Shown here piece after piece: positions 30,637 to 42,873 of a stretch of DNA of 64,000 bases. Below the pieces are notes generated by a model, which was not told the DNA's origin, ran no database searches, and worked only from the letters and a program-made list of their open reading frames with translations. Origin of the DNA: Locusta migratoria (Eukaryota > Arthropoda > Insecta > Orthoptera > Acrididae); the NCBI GenBank assembly GCA_026315105.1, contig CM048744.1, forward strand, positions 358,423,168 to 358,487,167, in the 5' to 3' direction. The number at the start of each line of letters is the position of its first letter. The stretch's first letter is position 1. The position numbers and the translations under genes are program-made.

Positions 30637-32699
30637 TTTTCACCTAACATTTAAATTTCACAGATATTATTACTTACCTGGAAACAAAGACTTGTATCAC
30701 TCTCAACTGATAACTTGGGAATAAAATATCGTCTTTCTTTTATTCTGATACATACAATCTCTTCTTTAAATACTTTCTTTTATTTTAAAACCCTTATATT
30801 CGCAGATTGACAAACTTTAGTGCCTACTATTTCTAAAAGAAACAGTTATTACTGATATTTATCTCCGTTTAGCAAAGATATTATTTCTATGGGATCTGTT
30901 TTGATCACTTCCTACTTATCGATATTTTATTCAATTTTATATCTCTTTGAATGACTTGTAATCTACTGCAATAAGAAAAAAAATCCACTTTCTTTTTATT
31001 TTCTGCCTCCAGGCTTAGTATATCATTTTATTGGAAGATATTTGCTTCACCTATCATTTGACCCTCTCTATCTATCTATCTTTTTAAGTGAAAAAAAAAT
31101 AAAGAAAAATTATGAAATCTCAAAGACAGCTTGGAGCCTTCTTCAGGTGTTGACTTATACTGGACTCTACAAAATTAAACTAGGTTTACTCACCAACCTG
31201 TCACTCTTAGCTGATTTTTGGTTACTTGAGAGCTCTCCAAATATATTTGTTGGTTCCAAAGCCTATTTATGTGGTTTATCCATCACAGTCACAGCTTTGG
31301 TTGGTTATTGAATAATAAGCTGGTTTATTCTTATTTAAAATAACTTGCGGAACACTTTTAGTTACAACTTGACCTCGGATCCAGTCAAAATACTGCAAAT
31401 GGATTCACGTCTCATTTGTGATCCAAACAAACTCCCACAGGATTAATTTCAATACCAATAAACTGCTCTGGGCAAATTGTAATCTCAACTCCGCTTGGGA
31501 CTGGCATACTCACACCATGGCAAAAAATTGCATTTTCAAAGTACCAGCATTACTACTTCTGACAAATAACTTCAAACTTACGCAATTATCAGTATTACCA
31601 ACTTCCATTAGCTTCAACCCTGACCTTGTAATAAAATTTCACTCTCTGCAGCTGCCCTTCTTGACAAGGAATAACTGCATTTAAGTCACTTCAAAATTAT
31701 TCCTAACATGTTTTATAACAACAGTTGATTATTCCCTAACCTTAATAGGAGGCTAAACTGTTTGATGGCTATAATTTCACACAATCAACATTACATGATG
31801 ATCTGCCTCCAAGCTCACAGATTGAACTCTCACAAGCAACTAACTGTGAATGATAGTCTTGTGTAATTCGCGAACAAACTAGTTCGGAAGAGCGCCCCCA
31901 CAGGCAAACTACACGAACTATTTCCCAGATCCCTCGCCTCTTAGTTTGTCCGCTCCTTTTCCGAAGACTGACGGGGAACAGCGAGAGGACGCGAGAGCGC
32001 GCAGAATCGTGCGATTCCCTACTGCCAGTTACTGTTATTTCGAGCCGAGATGCAGCTCAGCTGTAGTTTCATAGTTCACTGCCACAAATTTTCTTTTCTA
32101 AGGTATTCAGCAATGTCTAAATATAACCCTCATTCCATAGTGTAAAGAAGTAAAGAGAACTCAAAACTTAACATTGTGTGCATTTATATCCGAGAAATTA
32201 TGCATCGACCATTTTCTCTCATCTGCGTGATACTGTTGACGGCTCACGGGATAGAATGTTGAGGATAATGTCGTATAAGCAACACTAACTCTGTAAAGTA
32301 ATGAATATGTATAGAATCAATTAGCTACAAAAGTGTAATTTACTGCCCGACATCAGAATGTAAAGGTCAAAACCCATAGTCATCAGTGTCGCTAGTGTGA
32401 AGATAGAAAAATTCTTCTATTTCATTTGTTAATACAAAATCAATGTGTGTAATAAGTGTGAGGTTGACCAGACTGGTTTAACTTTTGATGCAGCTGAGAC
32501 GGCCGCCCCTCCGAAACAAAGGATTGGATTCGCCCAGCACCAAAGACAAAAATTTTAAAAGTAAAATACTAAGAGTACTCTGTATGTAAATTAGTTGAAT
32601 ACCATTGTATCACCCATTCATGTAAATAACTGGTTTATTTGCTTAAGTATTTGATGTCTAATTGCCCCAAAAATACGGGTAACACTGATCATCAGTGTG
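30637..32699. other. ABHD3 intron, mostly unassigned
   Basis: AT-rich and without recognisable genes, except for a patch at about 31866-32050 that is GC- and CpG-rich relative to its surroundings ('gagaggacgcgagagcgcgc'). The patch may be part of an unrecognised element or a regulatory region; no TIR or TSD was found. Confidence 0.4.
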
Positions 32700-33812
32700 G
32701 GTATAGGCCTCTTAGAGGCTGTCAAGACCAGGTCTTTAGCTTACGGCAGGTAATGGAAAGGTGCTATGAGTGGAACAGGGAATTGTATCTATGTTTCATA
32801 GATCTAGAAAAGCCTTAGAAGTGTGTTCCTAAGAGGCAGCAGTTAGAGTAGATGGCAAATTAAGCTCGTGGTTCAGGGTAGTTTCAGGGGTAAGTCAAGG
32901 CTATACCACTGTTGTTCATACTATTCATGGATCATATGTTAAAAACAGTAGACGGGCAGGGCGGAATTAAAATAGGTGAAAACAAAATAAGCAGTCTCGC
33001 ATATGCGGATGACTTAGTTGTAATGGCAGATTCAATTGAAAGGTTGCAAACTAATATTTCAGAGCTCAATCAGAGGTGCAAGGATTATGATATGAAGATC
33101 AGCATCTCCAAAACAAAAGTAATGTCTGTGGGAAAGAGATTTAAACAGATTGAGTGCCAAATAGGAGGAACAATGTTAGAACAGGTAGACAGTTTCAAGT
33201 ACCTGGGGTGTATTTTCTCACAGGATGGCAACATAGTGAAAGAACTGGAATCGAGGTGCAGCAAAGCTAATGCAGTGAGTGCTCAGCTAAGATCTACTCT
33301 CTTTTCCAAGAAGGAGTAAGTTATCAGTGCACCGCTCTCTTTCGGCCAACTTTGTTGTATGGGAGTGAAAGTTGGGTGGATACAGGTTACCTTATTCATA
33401 AGGTAGAGGTTACAGACATGAAAGTAACAAGAATGATTGCAGGCACTAATAGATGGAAACAATGGCAGGAGTGTGTCCATAATGATGAAATCCAAGAAAA
33501 ACTGGGGATGAACACCATAGATGAAGCCGTTAGAGCGAACAGACTGAGATGGTGGGGTCATGTTACACGTATGGGAGAAGCAAGTTTACCTAAGAGACTC
33601 GTGAGCTTGGTAGCAGAGTGTAAGAGGAGTCGAGGTAGACCAAGAAGAAAGTACTTAGATTCAGTGTAGAACGATTTTGAAGTAAAAGGCATAACATCAG
33701 ATGGGGCATCAATGTTAGCATTGAATAGGGGATCGTGGAAGAATTTTATTAGAGGTACTATGCTCGAGACTGAACGCTGAAAGGCATAAGAAGTCTCTAA
33801 TGATGATGACTT
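32700..33812 (+). mobile_element. RTE-like LINE fragment (RT and C-terminus)
   Basis: Pieces of reverse transcriptase in shifting frames: CFIDLEKA (motif A region, broken), SSLAYADDLVVMAD (catalytic YADD at about 33000-33014), SISKTKVMSVG, FKYLGCIFSQDG, then LYGSESW and RLRWWGHVTRM with SRGRPRRKYLD. It ends in an ATGATGATG-type tail near 33812. The RLRW.GHV.RM block is typical of the RTE-like families often annotated as craniofacial-development-protein-2-like. 5'-truncated and inactive. Confidence 0.75.
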
Positions 33813-34110
33813 AGATACAGTGTATTAGTAATATATAGGACAAATAAAACTAGAGTTTCTGATGATGTTGCTTTGGAGATTATTTGTATTTTCTGGTGTC
33901 ATTGAGTTTGTTTGCCACAGCAATTGTAGTATCATCACTGTGACTGAATGCAAAGTTAACTGAAATTACTATTTTATGTTGGGCAACTTTCTTTCACAAT
34001 TCTCATAAAAATTAGTTTTTTCATCTTAATTCATAATATTACTATTTATAGTTTTAAAATTTTTTAAATAGCTCTTCATATATAATTTCACTTTTTTTCT
34101 CGTGATGCAG
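33813..34110. other. ABHD3 intron, last part
   Basis: AT-rich and ends with a pyrimidine-rich tract and GCAG acceptor at 34107-34110. Confidence 0.6.
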
Positions 34111-34290
34111 ATTAATCCTTGGAAATTATTTGGCTGCAGAAGAAATGGCAGCACGTAAGAAGTTTGTTGCTGCTATGGTTATCTCAGTACCTTGGAATGT
34201 TTTTAAAGGTTCTGAAAGCATTGAAAAACCCTTTTTGAATCTCATGCTGAACAGACATCTGTGTGAGGGACTTTGTAAACTGATTGAAGG
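34111..34290 (+). CDS. ABHD3: ABHD1/ABHD3-type hydrolase, internal exon
   Basis: Starts with one base that completes the Gly codon split at 14293 (phase 2) and ends in phase 2 before GTAAGA. It encodes LILGNYLAAEEM directly after the serine elbow, then AAMVISVPWNVFKGSESIEK, which aligns with the cap/helix region of ABHD3. The next intron is only 104 bp. Confidence 0.92.
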
Positions 34291-34394
34291 GTAAGAACCA
34301 TTCTTAATAATCAGATTCTCCTTGACAAAATAATTAGATTGTTTTATTTCACAATAATCTAATATTTTTATATACTTTTTTTTATTATTTTTAG

Positions 34395-34446
34395 GGCAGA
34401 AGAGCTTGGTATTGATGTTCCCTGGGATATGAATGAAATTCGAAAG
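34395..34446 (+). CDS. ABHD3: ABHD1/ABHD3-type hydrolase, small exon
   Basis: A 52-bp exon between a TTATTTTTAG acceptor and a GTATGT donor. It completes a Gly codon and encodes AEELGIDVPWDMNEIRK, ending in phase 0. Too short to be seen as an open frame; identified from phase and from continuity into SRTIREFD in the next exon. Confidence 0.85.
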
Positions 34447-35036
34447 GTATGTAAATGTGTAATGTAAACAAAGCTCATCTTTATATTGGCATTCAAAGAA
34501 GTTTCTGGTACCTTTTGGTGAGGTCTGCATTATCATATGTTGCCTGAGACAGACATCATTGTAACTTTGTTCACATACACACAATTGCACTGTGTTTAAA
34601 TTATTAGAGCTGTAGTGCTGTATAACAGGTAGAATGACTCCAAGAGTACATTATAGTCTGATTAAAATTTACTTTCTGGGTGACATTTCATGTGTTGGAG
34701 CTGTTTTCCTCCTTTCACAGTGCTCAAAATCACGTCAGAAGTGTTTGTTGTTTCCGTACTGCCACAACATTTCAACTCGCTTCCAATTCCTTGTCCACCT
34801 TTTATTTATTTATTTATTATTTTTTAAATATGTTTTGATCACGATTCATAGGCCTGTCCACATTATTGTACATTTCATCACAGATGGTGTCCACATAAAA
34901 AATTTATTTACACACAACACCAATGAAATACAAATGTAGTACATACCAAACACTAATGGATCTGACTACTTTTGCACAAGCTGCACTATAGCATCAAATA
35001 CAAAGTCATTATAATCAAAGAGATTGACTTACGATA
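34447..35036. other. ABHD3 intron, unassigned
   Basis: First part of the 8.1-kb intron; no recognised feature. Confidence 0.55.
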
Positions 35037-36206
35037 CGAGGGGCATTTGAAAAGTCCATGCAAAGTCCAAGAGATGGCACCACCAGTGTGTATCAAGGTC
35101 ATGTTTAGTTAGTAGCATCTTTGGAAAGAATGCACAGCAAGTTTGTGATATTGGTCTATTGTGGTTGGCATTTGTGTGAATCAAGGAAATCGAGTGATTG
35201 TCAAAGAATGTACAAAACAGAATTTCGTGTGGTGATTAAACATTACTTTATGAAAGGCAAAATACCTCAGGAGACTAAAGGGAAGCTTGATAAACATTAC
35301 AGTGACTCTGCACTTTCGATTAGAACAGTTTATAAGTGGTTAAAAAATTTTCAGAGTGGCCATATGGGTACAAGTAATACTGATTGTCGTGTACACCCTG
35401 TGGAGGTTAAGAATCCAGAAATCATTGGTAAAATCCATGATATGGTGGTGGATGACAGAAGAGTTTAGGTGCTTGAGATTCCTAGTGCTGTGGGCATCTC
35501 AAATGAATGGTTACATAATATTTTGCATAACATTTGGATATGAGACAGCTATCTGCAAGATGGTTATCGTGCCACGATTGCTCATGCTTGACGAAAAACG
35601 GAATTATGTGAAGTGTTGCAAGGAAGGTTTGCAGCCATTCAGGAAGAATCTGCAGGACTTTAAGTGTCACTTCGTCACTGTGGATGAAACATGGATCATT
35701 ACTATACTCCTGAGACCAAAGAACAATCTAAAGAATGCTCTATTAAGGGAGAATCTGCACCAAAAAAGGCGAAGACTAGTCCTTCGGCCAGAAAGGTTAT
35801 GGTGACAGTCTTTTGGGATTTGCAAGGGTAACCCTCATCAACTATCCTGAAAAGGGTAAAACTATTACAGGTGCATATTATTCATTGCTATTGGACTGTT
35901 TGAAAACAGAGCTGTAAGAAAAATGCCGGCGATTGGCACACAAAAAGTCCTTTTCCATCACCACATTGCACCAGCACACACCTCAACAGTTGTGGTTGCA
36001 AAATTATTGGAAATTGGATTCCAACTCGTTTCACATCCCCCCTGTTCTTCAGACTTGGCTCCCTTGGATCACTATTTGTTTTCAATTTTAAGAAATGGCT
36101 GGTGAGACAGATTTCATTCAAACGAGGTGGTGATTTCAGAAAATAATAGCTATTATGCAGGCTTGGACAAATCCTATTATTCAGAAGGGATCAAGAAATT
36201 AGAAAC
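35037..36206 (+). mobile_element. Decayed mariner element, 3' end lost
   Basis: Begins after TA with 'cgaggggcatttgaaaagtc', a typical mariner terminal inverted repeat, and runs through a broken transposase. The 3' inverted repeat is missing: at about 36206 the transposase C-terminus joins RTE-like LINE sequence. Confidence 0.8.
35208..36206 (+). pseudogene. Mariner transposase, inactivated
   Basis: SETMAR-type Tc1/mariner transposase that would cut and paste the element. The ATG at 35208 leads into FRVVIKHYFMKGKIPQETKG (first helix-turn-helix), then PEIIGKIHDMVVDDRRV. After a frameshift near 35460: LMLDEKRNYVKCCKEGL and FVTVDETWI (first catalytic Asp present). The second catalytic block normally HQDNAPAH reads HHHIAPAH, so the Asp is replaced. 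The third, SSDLAPLDHYLF, keeps its Asp. The end reads YYAGLDKSYYSEGIKKLE. Frameshifts, stops and the lost Asp make it non-functional. Confidence 0.85.
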
Positions 36207-37132
36207 AGTGATCAAACAGACGAAAGTAAAAGGAAATACAAGGATAGTAAAAAATAAAATAATTAATGCAATCAGAGGAGACAAGAAAAAGTTGAAAAGA
36301 GTACATTGATAAATTACTAAATGTGAAGAACGGCAACGGGAAGGGAATAGAAGTATGGCAGGGGGGCAGGTTTCTAGAAGTGGATGCAGCAATATTAGAA
36401 GTAGAATCAGCTCCGTGAAAACTGAAAACAGGAAAGATACCTGGGATGGATGAAATTGCTGAGGAGATGATATAGGCAGCTGGGCCAGTTGGGCTACATT
36501 GGCTAAATAGACTATAAGATGCCTTTGGACTCAAAATTGTGTACCTGAAGAATGGGGATAGGCAATAATAATCCCAGTTTTCAAGAAGGTCGACAAGTAT
36601 GTGACAACTATCAACAGATCCCACTCATATCCCAAGTAGCAAAAATATTGGAGTGGTTAGAAAGGAGAATGAGAGATAAAGTGGAAGGGCAGTTAGAAGA
36701 AGAGCAGTATCGCTGTTGACATGGTACATCAACAGTGGACCAATATTCAGTAAAGACAATTAATGGAAAAGCATTGGGAAAATGGCAAAGATCTGGTGAT
36801 GCCATTTCTTTTCCTAGTGAAGGCATATGACAGTGTTCCCAGGGAAAAGATATAGGCAACCTTGGAGACTAAGGGAGTTGGAAAACAAACACTTGAAATA
36901 ATCCAGTCAATGTATGAAAAAAGCACCAGTTGTTTCCAGACAAAAGTTGGAAGAATTGATTGCTTTAAGATTGTTAAGGGGTTGAGACAAGGAAGTGTGA
37001 CATTCACCATCACTATTTATGTTGATGATGAATAAAATAGTCAGAGAGACAAAATAAGCCCATAGAGGAAGGTAGATGACACTCTTATTATTTGCTGCTG
37101 ATATTGTGGTGTAGCGAACAAGCAGTAAGGAG
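36207..37132 (+). mobile_element. Older RTE-like LINE, left part
   Basis: Decayed LINE fused to the mariner end. Readable RT pieces: IIIPVFKKV, PLISQVAKILE, RRMRDKVEGQLEEEQY, and after shifts VKGLRQGSV-like sequence near 36975 and FAADIVV-like sequence near 37090. The reading continues at 40395 after the nested RTE, in frame at the target (SSKE, then LQQQTDILNDKI). Confidence 0.65.
37124..37132 (+). repeat. 9-bp TSD, left
   Basis: AGTAAGGAG, duplicated at 40395-40403 on the other side of the nested RTE. Confidence 0.85.
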
Positions 37133-40100
37133 GTGGTGTTGTTGTGGTCTTCAGTCCGTAGACTGGTTTGATGCAGCTCTCCACGCTACTCTGTCCTGTG
37201 CAAGTCTCTTCCCCTGAGAATATGTTCGGCAACCTACATCCTTTTGAATCTGCTTACTATATTCGTCCCCCGGTCTCCCTCTACGATTTTTACCCCACAT
37301 GCTTCCATCCAATGCCAAGTTGACAATTCCTTGATGTCTCAGAATGTGTCCAACCAATCTATCCCTTCTCTTAGTCAGGATATGCCAGAAACTGCTTTTC
37401 TCCATGATTCGGTAAAGCACCTCCTCATTAGTTACGTGATCTACCCATCTAATTTTCATCATTCGTCTGTAGCACCACATTTCAAAAGCTTCTATCATCT
37501 TTTTATCTGAACTCGTTATTGTCCACGTTACACTCCCATACAATGCTACACTCAAGACAAATGCTTTCAGAAAGGACTTTCTAACATTTAAATTTAAATT
37601 GGATGTTAACAAGTTTCGCATCTTTAGAAACGCTTTGCTTGCCATAGGCATTCTGCATTTTATATCTTCTTTACTTCAGCCATCAGAAGTTATCTTGCTA
37701 CCCAAATAACAAAATTGATCTACTACTTTTATTGCCTCATTAGCTAATCTAATTCCTTCAGCATTGCCTGAATTTCTGACATTGCATTCCATTACCTTCA
37801 TTTTACTCTTGTTAATGTTCATCTTATATCTTCCTTTCAAGACACTGTCCATCCCATTCAATTGCTCTTCCAGACCTTTTGCAGTCTCTGACAGAATTAC
37901 TATATCATCAGCAAACTGCAATGTTTTTATTTCTTCTCCCTGCACTTTAATGCCCTCTCCAAATTTCTCCTTCCATTCCTTCACTGCCTGCTCAATGTAC
38001 AGATTGAACAACAGTGGGGAAAGGCTACAACCCTGTCTTACTCCCTTCCTAATCTCTGCGTCCCTTTCTTGCCCTTCAACTCTAATAACTGCTGTCTGGT
38101 TTTTGTATAAGTTGAATATAACTCTTCGCTCCCTATATTTTACCCGATACCTTCAGAATTTGGAAGAGTGTATACCAGTCGACATTGTCAAAAGTTTTCT
38201 CCAAATTGACAAATGCTAAAAACATAGGTTTCCCTTTCCTTAGCCTATCTTCTAAGATAAGTCGTAGTGTGAGTATTGCCTCCAGTGCTCCTACATTTCT
38301 CTTAAATCCAAACTGATCTTCTCCGAGGTCAGATTCCACAAGTTTTTCCATTAATCTGTAAATAATTCGTGTTAGTATTTTGCACCCATGACTTATTAAA
38401 CTGATAGTTCTGTAATTTTTCACACTTGTCTGCACATGCTTTCTTTGGAATTGGAATTACAATATTCTTCTTGAAGTTGGAGGGTATTTCCCCTGTCTTA
38501 TACATCTTGCATACCAGGTGATGCAATATTTTCACGACTGGCTCTCCTAACAACATCAGCAGTTCAGATGGAATACCATCTACTCCAGGTGCCTTGTTTC
38601 GACTCAAATCCTTAAGCGCTCTGTCAAATTTTTCTCGCAGTATCATATCTCCTATGTCATCTCCCTCCACTTCATCTTCCATTTCTAGAATACTGCCTTC
38701 AAGTTTATTTCCTTTGTATAGGCCCTATATCTATTCCTTCCACAGTTCAGCTTTCCCCTCTTTACTTAGTACTAGTTTTTCATCTGAGTTCTTGATATTC
38801 ATTTCTTGTCTCCAAATATCTCTTTTATTTTCCTGTAAGCGGTATCAATCTTTCCCCTAGTTATGCATTCTTCTACGGTTCTGCATTTGTCCTCTAGCCA
38901 CTCCTGCTTAGCCAGTCTGCACTTCCTGTCAATCTCATTTTTCAGACGTTTGTACTTCCTTTTTCCTGTTTCACTTGCTGAATTTTTATATTTTCTCCTC
39001 TCATCAATTAAGTGCAGTATATCCTGCGTAATCCAGGGATTTCTATTAGGCCTTGTCCTACTCCCTTATGAACCTCTGCAGCCTTCACTACCCTATCTTT
39101 CAGAGCTACCCATTTTTCTTCTAATGTATTACTTTCCCCCATTTCATCCAATCCTTGCCTAATGCTCCCTCTGAAACTCTCAACCACCACTGGTTCCTTC
39201 AATTTGTCCAGGTTCCATCTCCTAACCTTTCTACCTTTCTGCAGTCTCTTGAGTTTTAATCTGCAGTCCATAACCAATAAGTTATGGCCAAAGTCTATAT
39301 CTGTCCCTGGATATGTCTTACAGTTTAGAACCTGATTTAGAAATCTATTCCTTACTGTTATAAAGTCAATCTGGTACCTTCCACTGTCTCCTAGTCTCTT
39401 CCACATATACAGCCTTCTTTTATGATGTTTGAACCAAGTGTTAGTGATCATTAAATTGTGCTCGGCGCAAAATCTCCCAAGCAATCTCCTCTTTCATTCC
39501 TTTTTCCCAGTTCATAATCACCTACTAAATTTCCTTCTCTTCCCTTTCCTACTATCGAGTTCCAGTCCCCCATCACAATCAAGTTTTCGTCTCCCTTAAA
39601 TTTCTGAATGATTTCTTTTATCTCCTCATACATTTTTTCGATATCCTCATCATCAGCTGTGCTAGTTGGCATATAAACTTGCACTACTGTGGTCGGTGTT
39701 GGCTTGTGCCTATCTTTACTATGATAATGCGTTCACTATGCTGTTCATAGTAACTTACCAGCATTCCTATTTTCTTATTCATTATCAGACCGACTCTTGC
39801 ATTTTCACCAACTGATTTTGTATTGATAACCCTGTACTCACCTGACCCGAAATCCTGTTCTTCCTGCCACCGAACTTCATTAATCCCTCCATATTTAACT
39901 TCAACCTATCCATTTCTCTTTTCAAAATTTCTAGCTTACCCACGCGATTAAGGGTTAGAACATTTCACGTTCCGACCCGTAGAATGCCTGTTTTGTTTTT
40001 CTTGATGACAACATCCTCCTGAGTAGTCCCCGCCCGGAGATCCAAATTGGGGACTATTTTACCTCCGTAATATTTTACCCAAGAAGATGCCATCATCATA

Positions 40101-40394
40101 TAGTCATACATTAGAGCTGCATGTCCTTGGGAGAAGTAACAACTGTAGTTTCCCCTTCCTTTCAGCCGTTCGCAGTAATTGCATGGCAAAGCCATGTTAG
40201 CTGATGTTACAAGGTCAGTCAATCATCCAGACTGTTGCCCCGTGACTACTGAAAAGGCTGCTGCCCCTCTTCACGTTTGACTGGCCTCTCCACAGATACC
40301 CCTCCACTGTGGTTGCACCTATGGTACGGCTACCTGCATCGTTGAGGCATGCAAACCACCCCACCTCGGCAATGTCTGTGGTTCATGGGGGTGG
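37133..40394 (-). mobile_element. Full-length-sized RTE-like LINE, minus strand
   Basis: 3262 bp between two copies of AGTAAGGAG. On the minus strand it runs from a leader (40394) to an ACCACAACAACAC tail (37133). It inserted into an older RTE-like element and its removal restores a continuous reading of the target. The family also occurs at 60928-62794 with the same 3' sequence. Confidence 0.88.
37151..40222 (-). pseudogene. RTE ORF: endonuclease plus RT, broken
   Basis: N-terminal part (40222-39965) reads to KTGILRVGT, where the usual Trp of GTWNV has become a stop. Endonuclease pieces: VQVYMPTSTADDEDIEKMYE and ENLIVMGDWNSIVGKG (39684-39451), and YQIDFITVRNRF. RT: NKAPGVDGIPSELL (38682-38329), NYRTISLISHGC, EDQFGF, LAFVNLEKTFDNVDW (motif A with Asn for Asp), LQFADDIVIL (catalytic ADD, 38011-37676), and a C-terminus with EMWCYRRMMKIRWVDHVT (37651-37151). 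At least five frameshifts or stops. Confidence 0.85.
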
Positions 40395-41100
40395 AGTAAG
40401 GAGTTACAACAACAGACAGACATCCTGAATGATAAGATCTAGAAGCATGGAATGAAATTTAGTGTGGATAAAAGCAAGGCCATGGTGGTAACCAAAGGGG
40501 GCAGAGGGGGCAAGAGACAAATTTATAATAAGGGATGGGATACTGAAATAGTGAACATCTTTAAATATCTGGGAAGTATTAAAGGTTTAGGAAGGGGATA
40601 GGGGGGTGCCAATGAGGTGCAAGTTGGTTCTATACAAGATCTACTTCACACCCTGCAAACATGTGATCAGAGACTTGGCCTATGACTAGAAGAGAGTAGG
40701 ATACAAGCCAGTGAAATGAAGTTCCTGAGATGTATGTTACAGAAGACTAGGAGAGACAGAGTGAAAAATGAAGAAATAAGGAAGGAAATTGAAGTGGAAA
40801 ATTTGAATGAGAGAATAAAAAATAACAGCTTAAAATGGTTTGGTCATGTGAAGAGAATGGGAAAGGGAAGAATACCTAGAAAAATAATAGAGTTCAAGAT
40901 TGGGGGACTAGAAGAAGACGGATAACAAGATGGAGCAACACAATACAGATGAGTTTGAGGAGGAGGAAGCTGGTATGGAACCAATTAATGGAAGAAGAAT
41001 GGTGGAAAGATCAAAGAAAGTGGAGAAGTACCATTGACCCCAACCCAGACAGATGTTGGATAGAGGGGAAACAAAGAAGAAAAGAAACTACAGCAAGAAA
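40395..41100 (+). mobile_element. Older RTE-like LINE, right part
   Basis: Continuation of 36207-37132 after the nested insertion (the first nine bases are the right TSD). Readable: KFSVDKSKAMVVTKGG, FKYLGS, then LNERIKNNSLKWFGHVKRMG (40716-40925) and a basic C-terminus. It ends near 41100. Confidence 0.65.
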
Positions 41101-41649
41101 TTAGTGTTTGCTTTTAGTGCTGAAACTGCATGTCTGTCTTGAGATTGCTTGTAGAGGCTAGCTTTAATCACCAAGAATAAAGCAATCAGAGCTACAAAAC
41201 ATTTCCTCTGTCACAATTGAATCATTGGTTTCATAAAATCAGCTGTTACTTTCCCAGCATAACTCACACCACTTGCTTAGATTGTTGCTATGCATTATGC
41301 GTCAACAGTGTTTGTGAAGTGACCTGCCATGTTACTGTATGGACAATAACAAAATGGTAGCCAGCAACTTGTGTGGTAACACTAGCAAAATGTGAAAAAT
41401 AACTAGCAAGCAATTTTAATTGGACTATAGTGTTGTTAGTATTTAGTGTTATTACCTGATATGGAGTGGGTGTGAACAGTGTTGTTGAAGACTTGCAGAT
41501 GTTGTGTATTAGTGAGAGACACACTATTAGCACCTGACAGAATTTGAAGGAAGCCTCATTGTGGTTCCCCATTGTGCATCTGTGAATTGTATTTCTGATC
41601 TTGATGTGCTCCCATGGCTAGTTACCAGAGATATCTGCAATAAAACAAT
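41101..41649. other. ABHD3 intron, unassigned
   Basis: No recognised feature. Confidence 0.5.
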
Positions 41650-41950
41650 TTAACAATGGAAAATCTGATTGGAATGTCAATAATGGAGAATAGTTAACAA
41701 CTCACCCTAAAGACGTTCGTTGAAATACTGACAGGCTCTAAGAAACATTAAATTTTCGACCATGGCCTTCGTCAGACAAAGAAATACGTACATTATTACA
41801 CAATCACTCAACAACTATACACAACAGCAGTTGATTGAGTGTGTGTAGTTATCTGAATGATTCTTTTTCTGACGACGGCCATGGCTGATAATTTAAGTTG
41901 TGTAATGGTGTCTTTGTGTTTGTTAGCGGCTCAGTGAACACCTTTGCAAT
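41650..41950. repeat. PLE terminal-repeat foldback remnant
   Basis: Diverged minus copy (41650-41800) and plus copy (41820-41950) of the PLE terminal sequence, facing each other. On the minus strand 41748-41775 keeps a full hammerhead-like order: CUGACGA, GGCC-AU-GGUC, GAAA. The plus copy (41869-41890) has CUGACGA, GGCCAUGGCU and GAUA. Confidence 0.65.
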
Positions 41951-42523
41951 AGAACAATGTGGGACCAGCTTTGACATCAACTCCATCATATGATATCAAG
42001 GGCCAGTTACATCAGTTTTGGGCCATTGTGTCTCAGGTTAATGACACACTTCCCAACGAAATTACCACATGCAACTAGGACTCATATTTCAAAGTTCTTC
42101 ATAAATTTTTGTAATCAAAATAAAATAATGTTTAGCAGACATCCACAAGATTCTGTATGGAGATTGTCTTTACTTGAATTATGTGATTTAAAAATGTACT
42201 TTATGAGATTAATTAATCACAGTTAAAAACTGTCATAGTGGGGAGAAAAGTAGTCTACAATAGAAGATCTGTATTATCCAAAGATAAATAAGTAGTTAGG
42301 AGTGGTATGTTTTATAACAATAACAAATTTTAAAATTTTGTATAAATTCTGTTATGAGATGAATGAGTAGAATGGAGAAATTTGAATTGTACTTCAAACT
42401 TTTGGTACTTGGCACATGTTGTTATGAACTGAGACAAGGAGTTTGTAAGTTTTCAATACACTTTTTAAAATGTACTTTAGTAAATGTTTACAATGCATTT
42501 TAAAGATACTGTTTCTTTAACAG
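41951..42523. other. ABHD3 intron, unassigned
   Basis: AT-rich; ends with the acceptor TTTCTTTAACAG at 42512-42523. Confidence 0.6.
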
Positions 42524-42689
42524 AGCAGAACCATAAGGGAATTTGACGCAAACTTCACTGTGAAACAGTTTGGATTCAAAGATGTATTTGACTACTACAG
42601 TCAGGCAACACTTCACAACAAATTGCACAAAATAGCGGTTCCTTTACTTTGCCTGAATGCAGCAGATGATCCCTTTCAGCCTCTAGATG
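42524..42689 (+). CDS. ABHD3: ABHD1/ABHD3-type hydrolase, exon with catalytic Asp
   Basis: Starts in phase 0 and ends one base into a codon before GTAAGA. It encodes SRTIREFDANFTV, a conserved family block, then FGFKDVFDYYSQAT and the strand IAVPLLCLNAADDPFQP. The Asp of the catalytic triad lies in the NAADDP block. Confidence 0.93.
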
Positions 42690-42873
42690 GTAAGAAATTA
42701 TGAAATTATAGAAGCTACATCAATTTTAAGCTTACAGTGGAAGCTGCCTCTTGAAATGTCTTCAATAAAATATAGTGATTTTTAATGTGAAAGTCTTTTA
42801 TAATTGACTTCAATATCGATAAACTCTAGTGAAAATAAAAACTTTAATCCTTAAAGGTAAGAACTTCTTAAAT

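Noticed and set aside
31110..31160. Hammerhead-like 'cttcttcagg' on the minus strand
   Set aside because: Box 1 fits, but no GAAA follows a paired stem, and no other PLE sequence is nearby.
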